In this document: in pieces, positions 20,277-29,119 of the stretch
How positions within the stretch are numbered: the stretch's first letter is position 1
Layout of the letters: the number at the start of each line of letters is the position of its first letter
Source of the DNA: Methylobacterium sp. J-078
GTDB taxonomy: Bacteria > Pseudomonadota > Alphaproteobacteria > Rhizobiales > Beijerinckiaceae
Assembly: GCF_022829285.1 (NCBI RefSeq)
Contig: NZ_JAKSYI010000132.1
Coordinates: 242,640-306,639, forward strand
DNA length: 64,000 nt
Direction of reading: 5' to 3'
Translations under genes and position numbers: made by a program
The notes under the pieces: generated by a model
Database searches by the model: none
Seen by the model: the letters and a program-made list of their open reading frames with translations, nothing else
What the model was told of the DNA's origin: nothing

Positions 20277-21395
20277 TCAGACGCTCCGCTCATAGGTGAC
20301 GGCCTGGTCGGGCCCGAGGGACCGGGTCTCGATCGCTCTGAGATGGCCATGGGCCAGGCGGTCCTGAAGGGCTGGTCCGATCGCCGGCAGGCCGCCGGCA
20401 CCGCCGAGGGCGTTCGGGCCGGTGATCAGCGTGAAGACGTCGACGAGGTCGGCCCCCGCGAGGGCATCGGCGAGGCCGGGGCCGCCCTCGCAGCAGATCC
20501 GCGTCAGGCCGCGCTCGGCCAGGGCCCGCAGGGCCTCGGCAAGGTCGATCCGCCCGGTCCGGTCGGAATCGACGGCGATCACCTCGACCCCGAAGGAGGC
20601 GAGCATCCGCTTGGCGTGGATGGGCGCGCGTCGGGTGGTGACGATCAACGTCGGCACGTCCCGCGCGCTGCGCACCAGGTAGGTCGAGGGCAGGATGCGC
20701 AGGGATGAATCGAGCACCACCCGCAGGGGCGAGCGGTCGGACAGGCCCGGCAGCCGCACGGTCAGGGCGGGATCGTCGGCCCGAGCGGTGCCGATGCCGA
20801 CCAGGATGGCGTCGGCGTGGGCGCGCCAGAGATGGACGGCCCCGTCCGCGATCGGCCCGGTGATGCGCAGGCGCTCGTTGGGCGCCCCGGCGAAACCGTC
20901 CCGGGTCTGGGCGAGCTTGAGGTGCAGGCTCGGCCGTCCCAGGGTCACGCGGGTGACGTGGCCACGGTGATCCCGCGCCGCCTCTTCCGACAGGAGACCG
21001 GTGGTCACCGCGATGCCCGCCTCCGCCAGGAGCCCGTGCCCCCGGCCGGCGACCCGGGAATCGGGATCCGTCAGGGCGGTGACGACCCGGGTGATTCCGG
21101 CTCCGATGATCGCGTCCGTGCACGGGGGCGTGCGTCCATGATGCGAGCACGGCTCCAGGCTGACGTAGAGGGTCGCGCCGCGCGCCGCCGCACCGGCCAT
21201 CGCCAGGGCCATGGGCTCGGCGTGCGGTCGGCCGCCGGGCGCGGTGACGCCCTGCCCCACGATGCGTTCCACCCCCGGCTCGCCCGCGACCACCACGGCA
21301 CCCACGGAGGGGTTCGGCCAGGTCCGTCCGAGGTTGCGATGCCCCAGGGCGAGGGCGAGGCGCATGAAACGCAGATCGGCGGCGCTGACGGGCAT
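20277..21395 (-). CDS. ribD: Bifunctional riboflavin deaminase/reductase RibD
   Basis: A 372-aa two-domain enzyme. The N-terminal cytidine-deaminase-like domain (about 1-145) has the zinc site HAEPMAL and PCSHHGRTPPC. The C-terminal DHFR-like reductase (about 150-365) has LAQTRDGFAG, ADAILVGIGTARADDPALTVR and CEGGPGLADALAGADLVD. It catalyses deamination and then reduction of the pyrimidine intermediate in riboflavin synthesis. ATG 21395 gives MPVSAADLRFMRLALALG, typical for the family, and is 14 bp after the nrdR stop. Confidence 0.95.
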   Translation of the reverse strand: MPVSAADLRFMRLALALGHRNLGRTWPNPSVGAVVVAGEPGVERIVGQGVTAPGGRPHAEPMALAMAGAAARGATLYVSLEPCSHHGRTPPCTDAIIGAGITRVVTALTDPDSRVAGRGHGLLAEAGIAVTTGLLSEEAARDHRGHVTRVTLGRPSLHLKLAQTRDGFAGAPNERLRITGPIADGAVHLWRAHADAILVGIGTARADDPALTVRLPGLSDRSPLRVVLDSSLRILPSTYLVRSARDVPTLIVTTRRAPIHAKRMLASFGVEVIAVDSDRTGRIDLAEALRALAERGLTRICCEGGPGLADALAGADLVDVFTLITGPNALGGAGGLPAIGPALQDRLAHGHLRAIETRSLGPDQAVTYERSV

Positions 21396-21409
21396 GTTCG
21401 AGGGCCGGC

Positions 21410-21988
21410 TCACGGGGACGACCGCGTCTGGCGCTTGGCCCGGAGCGGTGTCACGTGCGGCGGAAGCTCGATCTGGGGCGGAAGTTCGCCCGAGGGCGCA
21501 TCGCACTCCGGTTTGGGGGCTGCCGACTCCTGCGCAACGGGGGGGGCGAGGGTACCGAGCAGCGCCTTGAAGTCGCTGGCCTCACGGAAATTCTTGTAGA
21601 CCGAGGCGAAGCGCACATAGGCGACGTCGTCGAGACCCTTGAGACCCTCCATCACGAGTTCCCCGATGGCCTCGCTGCCGATCTCGGCCTCGCCGCTGCT
21701 CTCGAGCTGCCGGGTGATGCCGCTCACCAGGCGCTCGACACGCTCGGGGTCGACGGGGCGCTTGCGCAGGGCGACGCCAATGGAGCGCTGGAGCTTGTCG
21801 CGATCGAAGGGCACGCGCTTGCCCGAGCGCTTGAGCACCGTGAGTTCGCGCAACTGCACCCGCTCGAAGGTGGTGAAGCGACCGCCGCAATCCGGACAGA
21901 CCCGGCGCCGGCGGATCGCCGCCGCGTCGTCACTCGGGCGCGAATCCTTCACCTGGGTGTCGGGACCGCCGCAATAGGGACACCGCAT
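21410..21988 (-). CDS. nrdR: Transcriptional repressor NrdR
   Basis: A 192-aa zinc-ribbon plus ATP-cone repressor that senses (d)ATP and binds paired NrdR boxes before ribonucleotide reductase genes. The zinc ribbon is MRCPYCGGPDTQVKDSRPSDD followed by RRRRVCPDCGGRFTTFER. The ATP cone starts at VLKRSGKRVPFDRDKL. The usual length is about 150-160 aa; here a Pro-rich tail of about 35 residues follows SDFKALLGTLAPP. Start ATG 21988 is the invariant MRCPYCG. It heads the nrdR-ribD-ribE group. Likely targets in this window are the two boxes before nrdJ (45847-45888). Confidence 0.95.
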   Translation of the reverse strand: MRCPYCGGPDTQVKDSRPSDDAAAIRRRRVCPDCGGRFTTFERVQLRELTVLKRSGKRVPFDRDKLQRSIGVALRKRPVDPERVERLVSGITRQLESSGEAEIGSEAIGELVMEGLKGLDDVAYVRFASVYKNFREASDFKALLGTLAPPVAQESAAPKPECDAPSGELPPQIELPPHVTPLRAKRQTRSSP

Positions 21989-22029
21989 CGGACGGACACC
22001 TGGGTAAGCCGAAGATCGACAGAACGGGA

Positions 22030-22059
22030 GCGGCCGCGGACCCGAGGGTCCGCGGCCGC
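22030..22059 (-). terminator. 14-bp GC stem-loop between glyA and nrdR
   Basis: A perfect inverted repeat: 14-bp arms 22030-22043 and 22046-22059 around a two-base centre, so the practical loop is somewhat larger. It lies after the glyA stop (22124) and before the nrdR start. There is no strong T-run on the minus strand, so it may work as an intrinsic terminator of low quality or as a 3'-end stabilising structure for glyA mRNA. Confidence 0.6.
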
Positions 22060-22123
22060 TGCATGGCATGGTGCGGGGCGCCGGTTCAAGCGCCGGAGAA
22101 CAGCCCCTCCGGGGCGTCTCGTC

Positions 22124-23428
22124 TCAGCTGTAGATCGGGAAGCGGTCGGTGAGGGCGTGCACGCGGCTCTTCACGCTCGCCTCGATGGCGGGATCGCCCG
22201 CCTCGCCCTTGGCCACGAGGCCGTCGAGCACCTCGACGATGAAGCCGCCGATCTGCTTGAACTCGGCGACGCCGAAGCCGCGCGAGGTGCCGGCCGGGGT
22301 ACCGAGGCGGATGCCCGAGGTGACCGTGGGCTTCTGCGTGTCGAACGGCACGCCGTTCTTGTTGCAGGTGATGTCGGCGCGGGAGAGCGCGGCTTCCGCT
22401 GCCTTTCCGGTGAGGCCCTTGCTGGTGAGGTCGACCAGCATGAGGTGGTTGTCGGTGCCGCCGGAGGTGATGTTGTAGCCGCTCGACATCAGCGTGTCGG
22501 CGAGCGCCTTGGCGTTCTCGATGACCTGCTTGGCGTAGATCTTAAACTCGGGCTTCAGGGCTTCGCCAAACGCCACGGCCTTGCCGGCGATGACGTGCAT
22601 GAGCGGGCCGCCCTGGAGGCCGGGGAAGATCGCCGAGTTGAACTTCTTGGCGAGCGCCTCGTCGTTCGTCAGGATCATGCCGCCGCGCGGGCCGCGCAGG
22701 GTCTTGTGGGTGGTGGTGGTGACGACGTGGGCGTGCGGGAACGGCGACGGGTGGACGCCGGCCGCGATCAGGCCCGCGAAATGGGCCGCGTCGACGAAGA
22801 AGTAGGCTCCGACGGCATCGGCGATCTCGCGGAACTTCGCGAAGTCCCAGTGACGCGGGTAGCCGGAGCCACCGGCGATGATGACCTTGGGCTTGTGCTC
22901 GTGCGCGAGGGCCTCGACCTGCTCCATGTCGATGCGCTGGTCGTCGCGGCGCACGGTGTAGGAGACCGGCTTGAACCACTTGCCCGAGACGTTCGGGGGG
23001 GCGCCGTGGGTGAGGTGGCCGCCGGCCGCGAGGTCGAGACCCATGAAGGTGTCGCCCGGCTGCATCAGGGCCATGAACACGCCCTGGTTCGCCTGGGAGC
23101 CGGAATTCGGCTGCACGTTCGCGAAGCCACAGTTGAACAGGCGCTTGGCGCGCTCGATGGCGAGGTTCTCGGCGATGTCGACGAACTGGCAGCCGCCGTA
23201 GTAGCGCCGGCCCGGATACCCTTCCGCGTACTTGTTGGTGAGGACCGAGCCCTGCGCCTCAAGGACGGCGCGCGAGACGATGTTCTCGGAGGCGATCAGC
23301 TCGATCTCGTGCTGCTGGCGGCCGAGTTCCTGAGCCACCGCCTGGGCGATCTCCGGATCCGCGTCCGTGAGGGGAGCCGCAAAGAACGAGTTGGAGAAGT
23401 GCTTGTCGGCAGCAGTACCGGCGCTCAT
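22124..23428 (-). CDS. glyA: Serine hydroxymethyltransferase
   Basis: A 434-aa PLP enzyme that interconverts serine and glycine with tetrahydrofolate C1 units. In methylotrophs with a serine cycle it is the step that fixes C1 units into glycine. Motifs: ELIASENIVSRAVLEAQGS, NKYAEGYPGRRYYGGC, and the PLP-lysine block HVVTTTTHKTLRGPRGG with Lys near residue 241. RLGTPAGTSRGFG is near the end. ATG 23428 (MSAGTAADKHFSNSFF) fits the family; the open frame continues upstream without similarity. GlyA followed by nrdR and ribD is the usual Rhizobiales order. Confidence 0.96.
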   Translation of the reverse strand: MSAGTAADKHFSNSFFAAPLTDADPEIAQAVAQELGRQQHEIELIASENIVSRAVLEAQGSVLTNKYAEGYPGRRYYGGCQFVDIAENLAIERAKRLFNCGFANVQPNSGSQANQGVFMALMQPGDTFMGLDLAAGGHLTHGAPPNVSGKWFKPVSYTVRRDDQRIDMEQVEALAHEHKPKVIIAGGSGYPRHWDFAKFREIADAVGAYFFVDAAHFAGLIAAGVHPSPFPHAHVVTTTTHKTLRGPRGGMILTNDEALAKKFNSAIFPGLQGGPLMHVIAGKAVAFGEALKPEFKIYAKQVIENAKALADTLMSSGYNITSGGTDNHLMLVDLTSKGLTGKAAEAALSRADITCNKNGVPFDTQKPTVTSGIRLGTPAGTSRGFGVAEFKQIGGFIVEVLDGLVAKGEAGDPAIEASVKSRVHALTDRFPIYS

Positions 23429-23637
23429 GGAAAGCCTCGATTGTTGAACGGGCGGACGCACCCGTAATCCGCTGGCGTTGGGCGGGCGGGCGTTCGAAGG
23501 CTGGATTACTACACGGGCCCGGTTCCAAGGCCAAGCACAGGCATTTTTTTGCGGGTCGTCAAAAAAATTCAGCGCAGAGCGCGACGTGATGCGTCGCGGA
23601 CGCAACAACCCGTGTCGTGGCGTCGCATCCGCCATGC

Positions 23638-23665
23638 AAAAGGCCCGCGCTTTTCAGCGCGGGCC
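23638..23665 (-). terminator. Intrinsic terminator of the L,D-transpeptidase gene
   Basis: A 9-bp perfect GC stem (arms 23642-23650 and 23657-23665) with a 6-base loop. On the minus strand it is followed by four T (aaaa at 23638-23641 on the plus strand). It lies 36 bp past the stop at 23701, a good position for the end of that transcript. Confidence 0.8.
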
Positions 23666-23700
23666 CGAATTGCGGACAGTCTTGCCGTCTCGCGTGAAGT

Positions 23701-25035
23701 TTAGTTCTCCTCGTCGCCCGGCTCGAAGCTCTGAACCGGTTCGGCACTGGCGACGGGAGTCGGTGCCGAGAGGGTCGAGGGCACGTTCACGCCGTCGCGC
23801 TTGTAGATGTCGTCTCGGAACTGAACGAGGCCGTCCGGGGTCGACCAGGCGGTGATGTAGGTCCAGTAGACCGGCACCGGAGAGGACAGCGTGGCATCGA
23901 CGCGCTTGCCGCTCTCGATGGCCTGCTCGACCTGCTCGCGGCCCCAGCCGGGCGTGTCCTTCAGGAGCCAAGTGATGTACTCGCGCACGTTCTGCACGCG
24001 CACGCAGCCCGAGGAGATGAAGCGGAAATCGTCGCCGTAGACACCCTTCGAGTTCGTGTCGTGCATGAACACGCCGTAGGGGTTCGGGATGTTGATGCGC
24101 ACGATGCCCATCGAGTTGAAGTCGGCGCCCGAATCCTGGCGGTAGCGGTAGCGCGTGCCCTCGTCCGAGTTCCAGTTCACCGAGGCCGGCGAGATCTCGT
24201 TGTCGCCCGCGAAGATGCGGATCTTGTTCTCGGTGAGGTAGGTCGGGTCCTTCTGCATCTTGGGGATGAGGTCCTTTTTCACGATGGAAGCCGGGACCGT
24301 CCAGAAGGGATTGAAATTGATCTGCGTCGCCTTGGTGTTCATGATCGGCGATTGACGGTCGATCTTGCCGACGCCGGCGGCGTGGAGGGTCACGACCTGG
24401 CCGTTCTCCACCGTCTGCACCAGGGCGGCGGGGATGTTGGTGATGACGAAGCGGTTGCCGAGGTTGCCGGCGTAGGAGCGCAGGCGCACCACGTTGATCT
24501 CGAGCTGGTGCAGGCGCACGTCGGCGGGCACGTTCATGGCCGCCTGCGTGGTCTGGCTCATGGCACCGGTCTGGCTGAGGCCGTGCCGGGCCTGGAAGCG
24601 CTTCACGCCGGCCGCGACGTAGGAATCGTACACGCCCGAGCCACCCGAGGCCGGATCGAGATCGCCCGTGATGATCAGGCGCTGGCGCAGGGCCGCGACC
24701 GCCGGGCCCTTGGCGCCGACGCGCAGGCGGTCGGCGCCCGAGACGGGCTTCCAGCCGCCGCGATTGACGATGTCGCGGTAGCGCTCGATCATCTGCTCGG
24801 TGGCCGCCACGGTCTGGGGCGACAGGATCGGCGTGGAGGAGCGCTGCACCTGCATGGCGGCGGGCGAGGCGTAGTCCTGCGCCCATTCGGCCTGGGCGAA
24901 TCCGCCGGCCTCGCGCGCCATCGCGGACGAACCGAGGACGCCCGCCGACGCGAGCAGTGCAAGGCCGAGCGACCGGGTGTGGAAAGCCTGTTTCAGCATC
25001 GGACGTGAACTCTGATCTGATTTACGAAGCGACAT
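23701..25035 (-). CDS. L,D-transpeptidase (YkuD domain, murein-linking)
   Basis: A 444-aa exported enzyme that forms 3-3 cross-links or attaches proteins to peptidoglycan. After a signal sequence (hydrophobic LGLALLASAGVLGSSAMA, about residues 23-40) comes a peptidoglycan_binding_1 domain (about 100-165, LRVGAKGPAVAALRQRLI). The YkuD catalytic domain has the motif FMHDTNSKGVY, then FRFISSGCVRVQNV with nucleophilic Cys near residue 342. Length and domain order match the long YcbB-like group common in alphaproteobacteria. ATG 25035 begins MSLRKSDQSSRPML; an internal Met (residue 13) is a possible alternative start. Confidence 0.93.
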   Translation of the reverse strand: MSLRKSDQSSRPMLKQAFHTRSLGLALLASAGVLGSSAMAREAGGFAQAEWAQDYASPAAMQVQRSSTPILSPQTVAATEQMIERYRDIVNRGGWKPVSGADRLRVGAKGPAVAALRQRLIITGDLDPASGGSGVYDSYVAAGVKRFQARHGLSQTGAMSQTTQAAMNVPADVRLHQLEINVVRLRSYAGNLGNRFVITNIPAALVQTVENGQVVTLHAAGVGKIDRQSPIMNTKATQINFNPFWTVPASIVKKDLIPKMQKDPTYLTENKIRIFAGDNEISPASVNWNSDEGTRYRYRQDSGADFNSMGIVRINIPNPYGVFMHDTNSKGVYGDDFRFISSGCVRVQNVREYITWLLKDTPGWGREQVEQAIESGKRVDATLSSPVPVYWTYITAWSTPDGLVQFRDDIYKRDGVNVPSTLSAPTPVASAEPVQSFEPGDEEN

Positions 25036-25268
25036 GTGGCGCCCGTGATCCCAAACGCGCCGCGCCGGGACTTCGAACTCCCCGTGCCGCGAACGTGTCG
25101 GGGTAGGGTTAAGAACTCATGGTCACCCGGCCACATTGTGGCATAGCGGGGTTTATCCCCGCGATCCCCGAACACAGCCCCTCGACTGCGGCCCGTGCGC
25201 CACAGCACCGTGCGGCGTTCCGCGATCGGCATGGCGCCCGCACGCCCGATGGCGTAAGTCGAGTAACG

Positions 25269-25658
25269 ATGACGTTCCCGGCACATCAGGCAGGCCACGG
25301 AGGTTGGGCCCCCTTGCGCGCGGTCACTGCGGTGATCGCGCTGTACGCGTTCGTGCTGAACGCCATCCTGGGCGGGCTCGTCCCCTTGCCCGCCTCGATC
25401 TCGCACGGCGTTCTGTGTCTCGGGCAGGCGGACGACGCGAGTCCGGCCGTGCCGGACCCCTCCCATGCCCATCATCAGTCCTGCTGTACCGTGGCCGGGC
25501 CGATGCTGCAGGTGGCCCTGCCGGAGATCGATGCCCACGCCGTCGTCTGGCCTCCCCGCGCCGTCCTGAGCCGCATCGCGTGGCAGCGTAAGGCCGCCCA
25601 CTTCGTGCGCGGTCCGCCGGGCGCGATACCCCGGCCGCGCGGTCCCCCCGTCGTCTGA
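25269..25658 (+). CDS. DUF2946-like small membrane or exported protein
   Basis: A 129-aa protein with one N-terminal hydrophobic segment (AVTAVIALYAFVLNAILGGL) and a later Cys/His motif HAHHQSCCTVAG. The C-terminal part ends in the RGPPGA...RGPP pattern seen in DUF2946 proteins that neighbour copper genes. The start ATG 25269 is chosen because the frame upstream (from 25119) has no protein-like composition. It lies 43 bp before the DUF1775-PCu(A)C gene and is probably in that transcript. A metal role is inferred from the His/Cys motif and context only. Confidence 0.7.
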   Translation: MTFPAHQAGHGGWAPLRAVTAVIALYAFVLNAILGGLVPLPASISHGVLCLGQADDASPAVPDPSHAHHQSCCTVAGPMLQVALPEIDAHAVVWPPRAVLSRIAWQRKAAHFVRGPPGAIPRPRGPPVV

Positions 25659-25701
25659 AGCGATCACACACTTCCGATCCCTTCCGACACGGACTCGACT
25701 C

Positions 25702-26694
25702 ATGACCCGCATTCTCCACGCCGCGCCCCTCGCCGGCCTCGTGCTCTCCCTTGCGCTGACCACCACCGCCGCCCGCGCGCACGCCACCCTCGAGCGCAAG
25801 GAGGCGACCCCCAACGCCAGCTATCGCGGCGTGGTCCAGATCACCCATGGCTGCGACGGGCAGCCGACCAACCGCGTCAGCGTCACCATCCCGGAAGGCA
25901 TCGTGGGCGCCAAGCCGATGCCGAAGCCCGGCTGGACCGTGACCACCGAGAAGGGCCCCTACGCCCGTGCCTATCCCTATTTCCACGGCGATATCCGCGA
26001 GGGCGTGAAGACCATCACCTGGACCGGAGGCAGTCTGCCGGACGATCAGGTCGACGAATTCACCTTCCTGGCGCGGGTCACGGATGCCTTCGCCCCAGGC
26101 GCCACGGTCTACTTCCCCATCGAGCAGGATTGCGCGAAGGGAAAGTATCGCTGGAGCGAGATCCCGGTCGCGGGCCAGGACGCCCATACCCTCAAGTCGC
26201 CCGCCCCCGGGGTCCGGGTCGTCGCGGCCGCGACCAAAACGGCGCCCGCCGGCGCGGCCGCCTCCACGAGCGTGAAGGCCGGCGACCTCACTATCGAGAC
26301 GCCCTGGATCCGCGCGACCCCCGGCGGCGCCAAGGTGGCGGGCGGCTACGTGCGCATCACCAATACCGGCACGCAGGCCGACCGGCTCACCGGCACCGCG
26401 ATCCCGCTCGCTGCGCGCGGCTCGATCCATTCCATGAGCATGGACGGGAGCGTGATGAAGATGGCCCCGGTCGAGTGCGGCCTCACCATCAAGCCCGGCG
26501 AGACGGTGGAGCTGAAGCCGGGCGGCCTGCACCTCATGTTCGAGGGTCTCAACGGCGCGCCGAAGGCCGGCGACGTGATCCAGGGCAGCCTGACCTTCGA
26601 GCGGGCCGGAAGCGTACCGGTGAGCTTCAGCGTCGCGCCGATCGGGGCTTCGAAGCCCGGCGCGCCCGCAACGTCGGATCATCACAACCACTGA
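25702..26694 (+). CDS. DUF1775 (YcnI)-PCu(A)C copper-binding fusion
   Basis: A 330-aa exported protein with two copper-associated domains. The signal peptide ends in AARA, so the mature protein begins with His (HATLERKEATPN), the N-terminal His of the YcnI copper site; this domain covers about residues 27-170. After a Pro/Ala linker, a PCu(A)C domain (about 195-315) has the ligand set in SIHSMSMDGSVMKMAPVE and GGLHLMFEGL, matching the H-M-x10-M-x21-H-x-M pattern. A His-rich tail, SDHHNH, ends it. It lies between the DUF2946 gene and a TonB receptor and so is a periplasmic copper-trafficking component. Confidence 0.93.
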   Translation: MTRILHAAPLAGLVLSLALTTTAARAHATLERKEATPNASYRGVVQITHGCDGQPTNRVSVTIPEGIVGAKPMPKPGWTVTTEKGPYARAYPYFHGDIREGVKTITWTGGSLPDDQVDEFTFLARVTDAFAPGATVYFPIEQDCAKGKYRWSEIPVAGQDAHTLKSPAPGVRVVAAATKTAPAGAAASTSVKAGDLTIETPWIRATPGGAKVAGGYVRITNTGTQADRLTGTAIPLAARGSIHSMSMDGSVMKMAPVECGLTIKPGETVELKPGGLHLMFEGLNGAPKAGDVIQGSLTFERAGSVPVSFSVAPIGASKPGAPATSDHHNH

Positions 26695-26883
26695 GCGCGC
26701 ACCGGCGCGGGAAGTGCCCGGGCGAAGGCGTCCTTCGATCCGGTGCGCCCGCATCTGCCCTCCGGCGTGGTTCACGCCGCGGGGCATCGGCCCTGTCCTA
26801 ACCCCCTGGTTTCTCTCACCGGGATCACGCCGGCCCCTCCGCGCCTGTCGCGGAGCGCGGGCCCGTGGTCCGGAGCCTGTCCG

Positions 26884-29004
26884 ATGTCCGCTCCCCTGCC
26901 CCGCCTCGCCGTGTCCTGCACCCTCGCCGCAGGCGTCTCGCTCCTGGCGATCTGTCTCGCGATGAACCGGGCCACCGCACAGGATTCCGCCGCCGCGACG
27001 CTCGCGGAACTCAGCGTCGAGGGCGTGGCGGCGGGTTCCCTCACCGTGCCGAGCGTGACCGCCCAGCGCGCCGCCGTGAACGCAACCGTCGGCTCCGTGG
27101 CCTTCGTGGATGCCAGCGCCTTCCAGAACCGCTACGCCAACACCCTGCGCGACACCCTGAAGGAAGTGCCGGGCGTCTACGTGCAGGAGCGCTACGGGCA
27201 GGAACTGCGCCTCTCGGTGCGCGGGTCCGGCATCTCGCGGGGCTTCCACCTGCGGGGACTCGAGCTCCTGCAGGATGGCATCCCGCTGAACCTCGCCGAT
27301 GGCAGCGGCGACTTCTACCAGGTCGACCCGCTCAGCCTGCGCTCGATCGAGGTCTACAAGGGCGGCAACGCCCTCACCTTCGGAGCCACGACGCTGGGCG
27401 GCGCCATCAACGTCGTCACGCCGACGGCTTATACGGCCTTCGCGCCCAACATCCTCCGCATCGACGGGGGCGCCTTCAACACGATTCGCGAGAACTTCCA
27501 GGCCTCCCGGATTTCCGGCCCGGCCGATTTTCTCATCAACGGCACGATCACGAATTCCGACAGCTATCGGAACCATGAGACCCAACGGACGCAGAACTTC
27601 AACGCCAATCTCGGTTACCAGCTCGCGCCGGGTGTCGAGACGCGGTTCTACGCCGGCATCTACCTCACCGATCAGAAGCTCCCCGGCACGCTGAGCCTGT
27701 TCAACGCCCTGAACAACCCGACGCTCGCCAACCCCACGGCGATCTCGGGCAACCAGTCGCGCAAGGTCGAGACCGAGCGGATCGCCAACCGGACCTCCTT
27801 CGCGCTCGATATGGGCAAGCTCGACATCGACACCTGGGCCATCCACAAGTCGTTGTATCACCCCATCTTTCAGGTCATCGACCAGGATGGCTGGACCTAC
27901 GGCATCGCGCCGCGCTGGGCCGGCAGCTTCGACGTGGGGGGCTTCCGCAACGATACGATCCTGGGGCTGCGCGCCTTCGCCGGCCAGAACTCGGCGCTCC
28001 AGTTCGTCAACAACGGCGGCCAGCGCGGCGCCCAGACGCTGCGCGCGGTCCTGAGTGCATCAAACTACGAGGCCTATGGCGAGAACCGGTTCTGGTTCCT
28101 GCCGGATGTTGCACTGATGACCGGCGCCAAGGCGTTTTCGTCGAACCGCACCTACAGCAACAAGGGCGGCTTCAGCGGCGCCAACGCGCGCGCCTCCTTC
28201 GCCGACGAAACCTACCAGGGCATCAACCCGAAGCTTGGCCTGCTCTGGCAGCCCCTGCCGGAGATCCAGGTCTTCGGGGACGTCACCGGCTCGCGCGACG
28301 TGCCGGATTTCTCCGACCTCGTGCAGATGAATTCCCTCAACACCACCTTCGTGCCGCTGCGGGCCCAGCGGGCGGTGACCTACGAGGCCGGGACCCGGGG
28401 GCGCATCGACCGGCTCTCCTGGGACGTGACGCTCTACCGCTCCGAGATCCGCGACGAACTGATCAACTTCTCGATCAATCCCGGGCTCAACATCCCGGCC
28501 GCGACCTTCAATGCGCCGCGCACCCGCCACCAGGGCGTAGAGGCGGCCGTCTCACTCGATCTCGCCCGCGACCTGTTCGGACGGGGCGACGGCCTCGTCG
28601 TCTCGCAGATCTGGACCCACAACGACTTCCGCTTCGTGGGCGACCCGGTCTTCGCCAACAACCGCATCGCCGGCATCCCGGACGACGTCCTGCGGACGGT
28701 GATGACCTACCGGAACCGCGAGGGCTTCCACATCAGCCCGTCCCTCGACTGGGTGCCGCGGGGCGCCTTCGCCGACCACGCCAACACCCTGCAGGTGCCG
28801 GGCTACACGGTGTTCAACGTGGCGGCGGGGTTCGACTTCGCGAACGGCGTCTCGCTGTTCGTGGATGCCCGCAACCTGACCGACACCCGTTACGTCTCAG
28901 ACATCAGCGTGGTCACCAACGCCGCCACCGTGGCCGGCGGTCCGGTGGCCTTCTATCCGGGCGTCGGCCGCAGCGTCTTCGGCGGGGTGCGGGCGGCCTT
29001 CTAA
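26884..29004 (+). CDS. TonB-dependent outer-membrane receptor
   Basis: A 706-aa outer-membrane transporter. The signal peptide MSAPLPRLAVSCTLAAGVSL extends to about residue 32. The plug domain (about 60-165) contains DTLKEVPGVYVQERYGQELRLSVRGSGI and YKGGNALTFGATTLGGAINVV. The beta-barrel ends in the aromatic terminus SVFGGVRAAF, as outer-membrane proteins require. The upstream copper genes suggest a copper or copper-chelate substrate (OprC/NosA-like). The sequence is also similar in style to FecA-type siderophore receptors, so the substrate is an inference from context. ATG 26884 is chosen over an upstream extension to 26743. Confidence 0.92.
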   Translation: MSAPLPRLAVSCTLAAGVSLLAICLAMNRATAQDSAAATLAELSVEGVAAGSLTVPSVTAQRAAVNATVGSVAFVDASAFQNRYANTLRDTLKEVPGVYVQERYGQELRLSVRGSGISRGFHLRGLELLQDGIPLNLADGSGDFYQVDPLSLRSIEVYKGGNALTFGATTLGGAINVVTPTAYTAFAPNILRIDGGAFNTIRENFQASRISGPADFLINGTITNSDSYRNHETQRTQNFNANLGYQLAPGVETRFYAGIYLTDQKLPGTLSLFNALNNPTLANPTAISGNQSRKVETERIANRTSFALDMGKLDIDTWAIHKSLYHPIFQVIDQDGWTYGIAPRWAGSFDVGGFRNDTILGLRAFAGQNSALQFVNNGGQRGAQTLRAVLSASNYEAYGENRFWFLPDVALMTGAKAFSSNRTYSNKGGFSGANARASFADETYQGINPKLGLLWQPLPEIQVFGDVTGSRDVPDFSDLVQMNSLNTTFVPLRAQRAVTYEAGTRGRIDRLSWDVTLYRSEIRDELINFSINPGLNIPAATFNAPRTRHQGVEAAVSLDLARDLFGRGDGLVVSQIWTHNDFRFVGDPVFANNRIAGIPDDVLRTVMTYRNREGFHISPSLDWVPRGAFADHANTLQVPGYTVFNVAAGFDFANGVSLFVDARNLTDTRYVSDISVVTNAATVAGGPVAFYPGVGRSVFGGVRAAF

Positions 29005-29008
29005 TACC

Positions 29009-29039
29009 GGACCTCGATGAGCCTGACTCATCGAGGTCC
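29009..29039 (+). terminator. 13-bp perfect stem-loop after the TonB receptor
   Basis: Arms 29009-29021 and 29027-29039 are perfectly complementary with a five-base loop. It begins five bases after the receptor stop codon. There is no T-run after it, so termination is not certain. Its sequence motifs (ccggacct and the tgact core) recur in the second hairpin at 29077-29112. Confidence 0.65.
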
Positions 29040-29076
29040 GTCCGCGCGACGGCGCGGCGGCGGTCGTCCGCCGGAC

Positions 29077-29112
29077 CTCAGGGAGGCTGACCTATGGGTC
29101 AGGCTCCCTGAG
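29077..29112. repeat. 16-bp stem-loop between convergent genes
   Basis: Arms 29077-29092 and 29097-29112 pair with a single mismatch around a four-base loop. It lies 8 bp before the stop of the convergent DUF2306 gene. Together with 29009-29039 it forms a pair of related palindromes. It could be a bidirectional terminator or a REP-like palindromic unit. Confidence 0.6.
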
Positions 29113-29119
29113 ACTTGGT

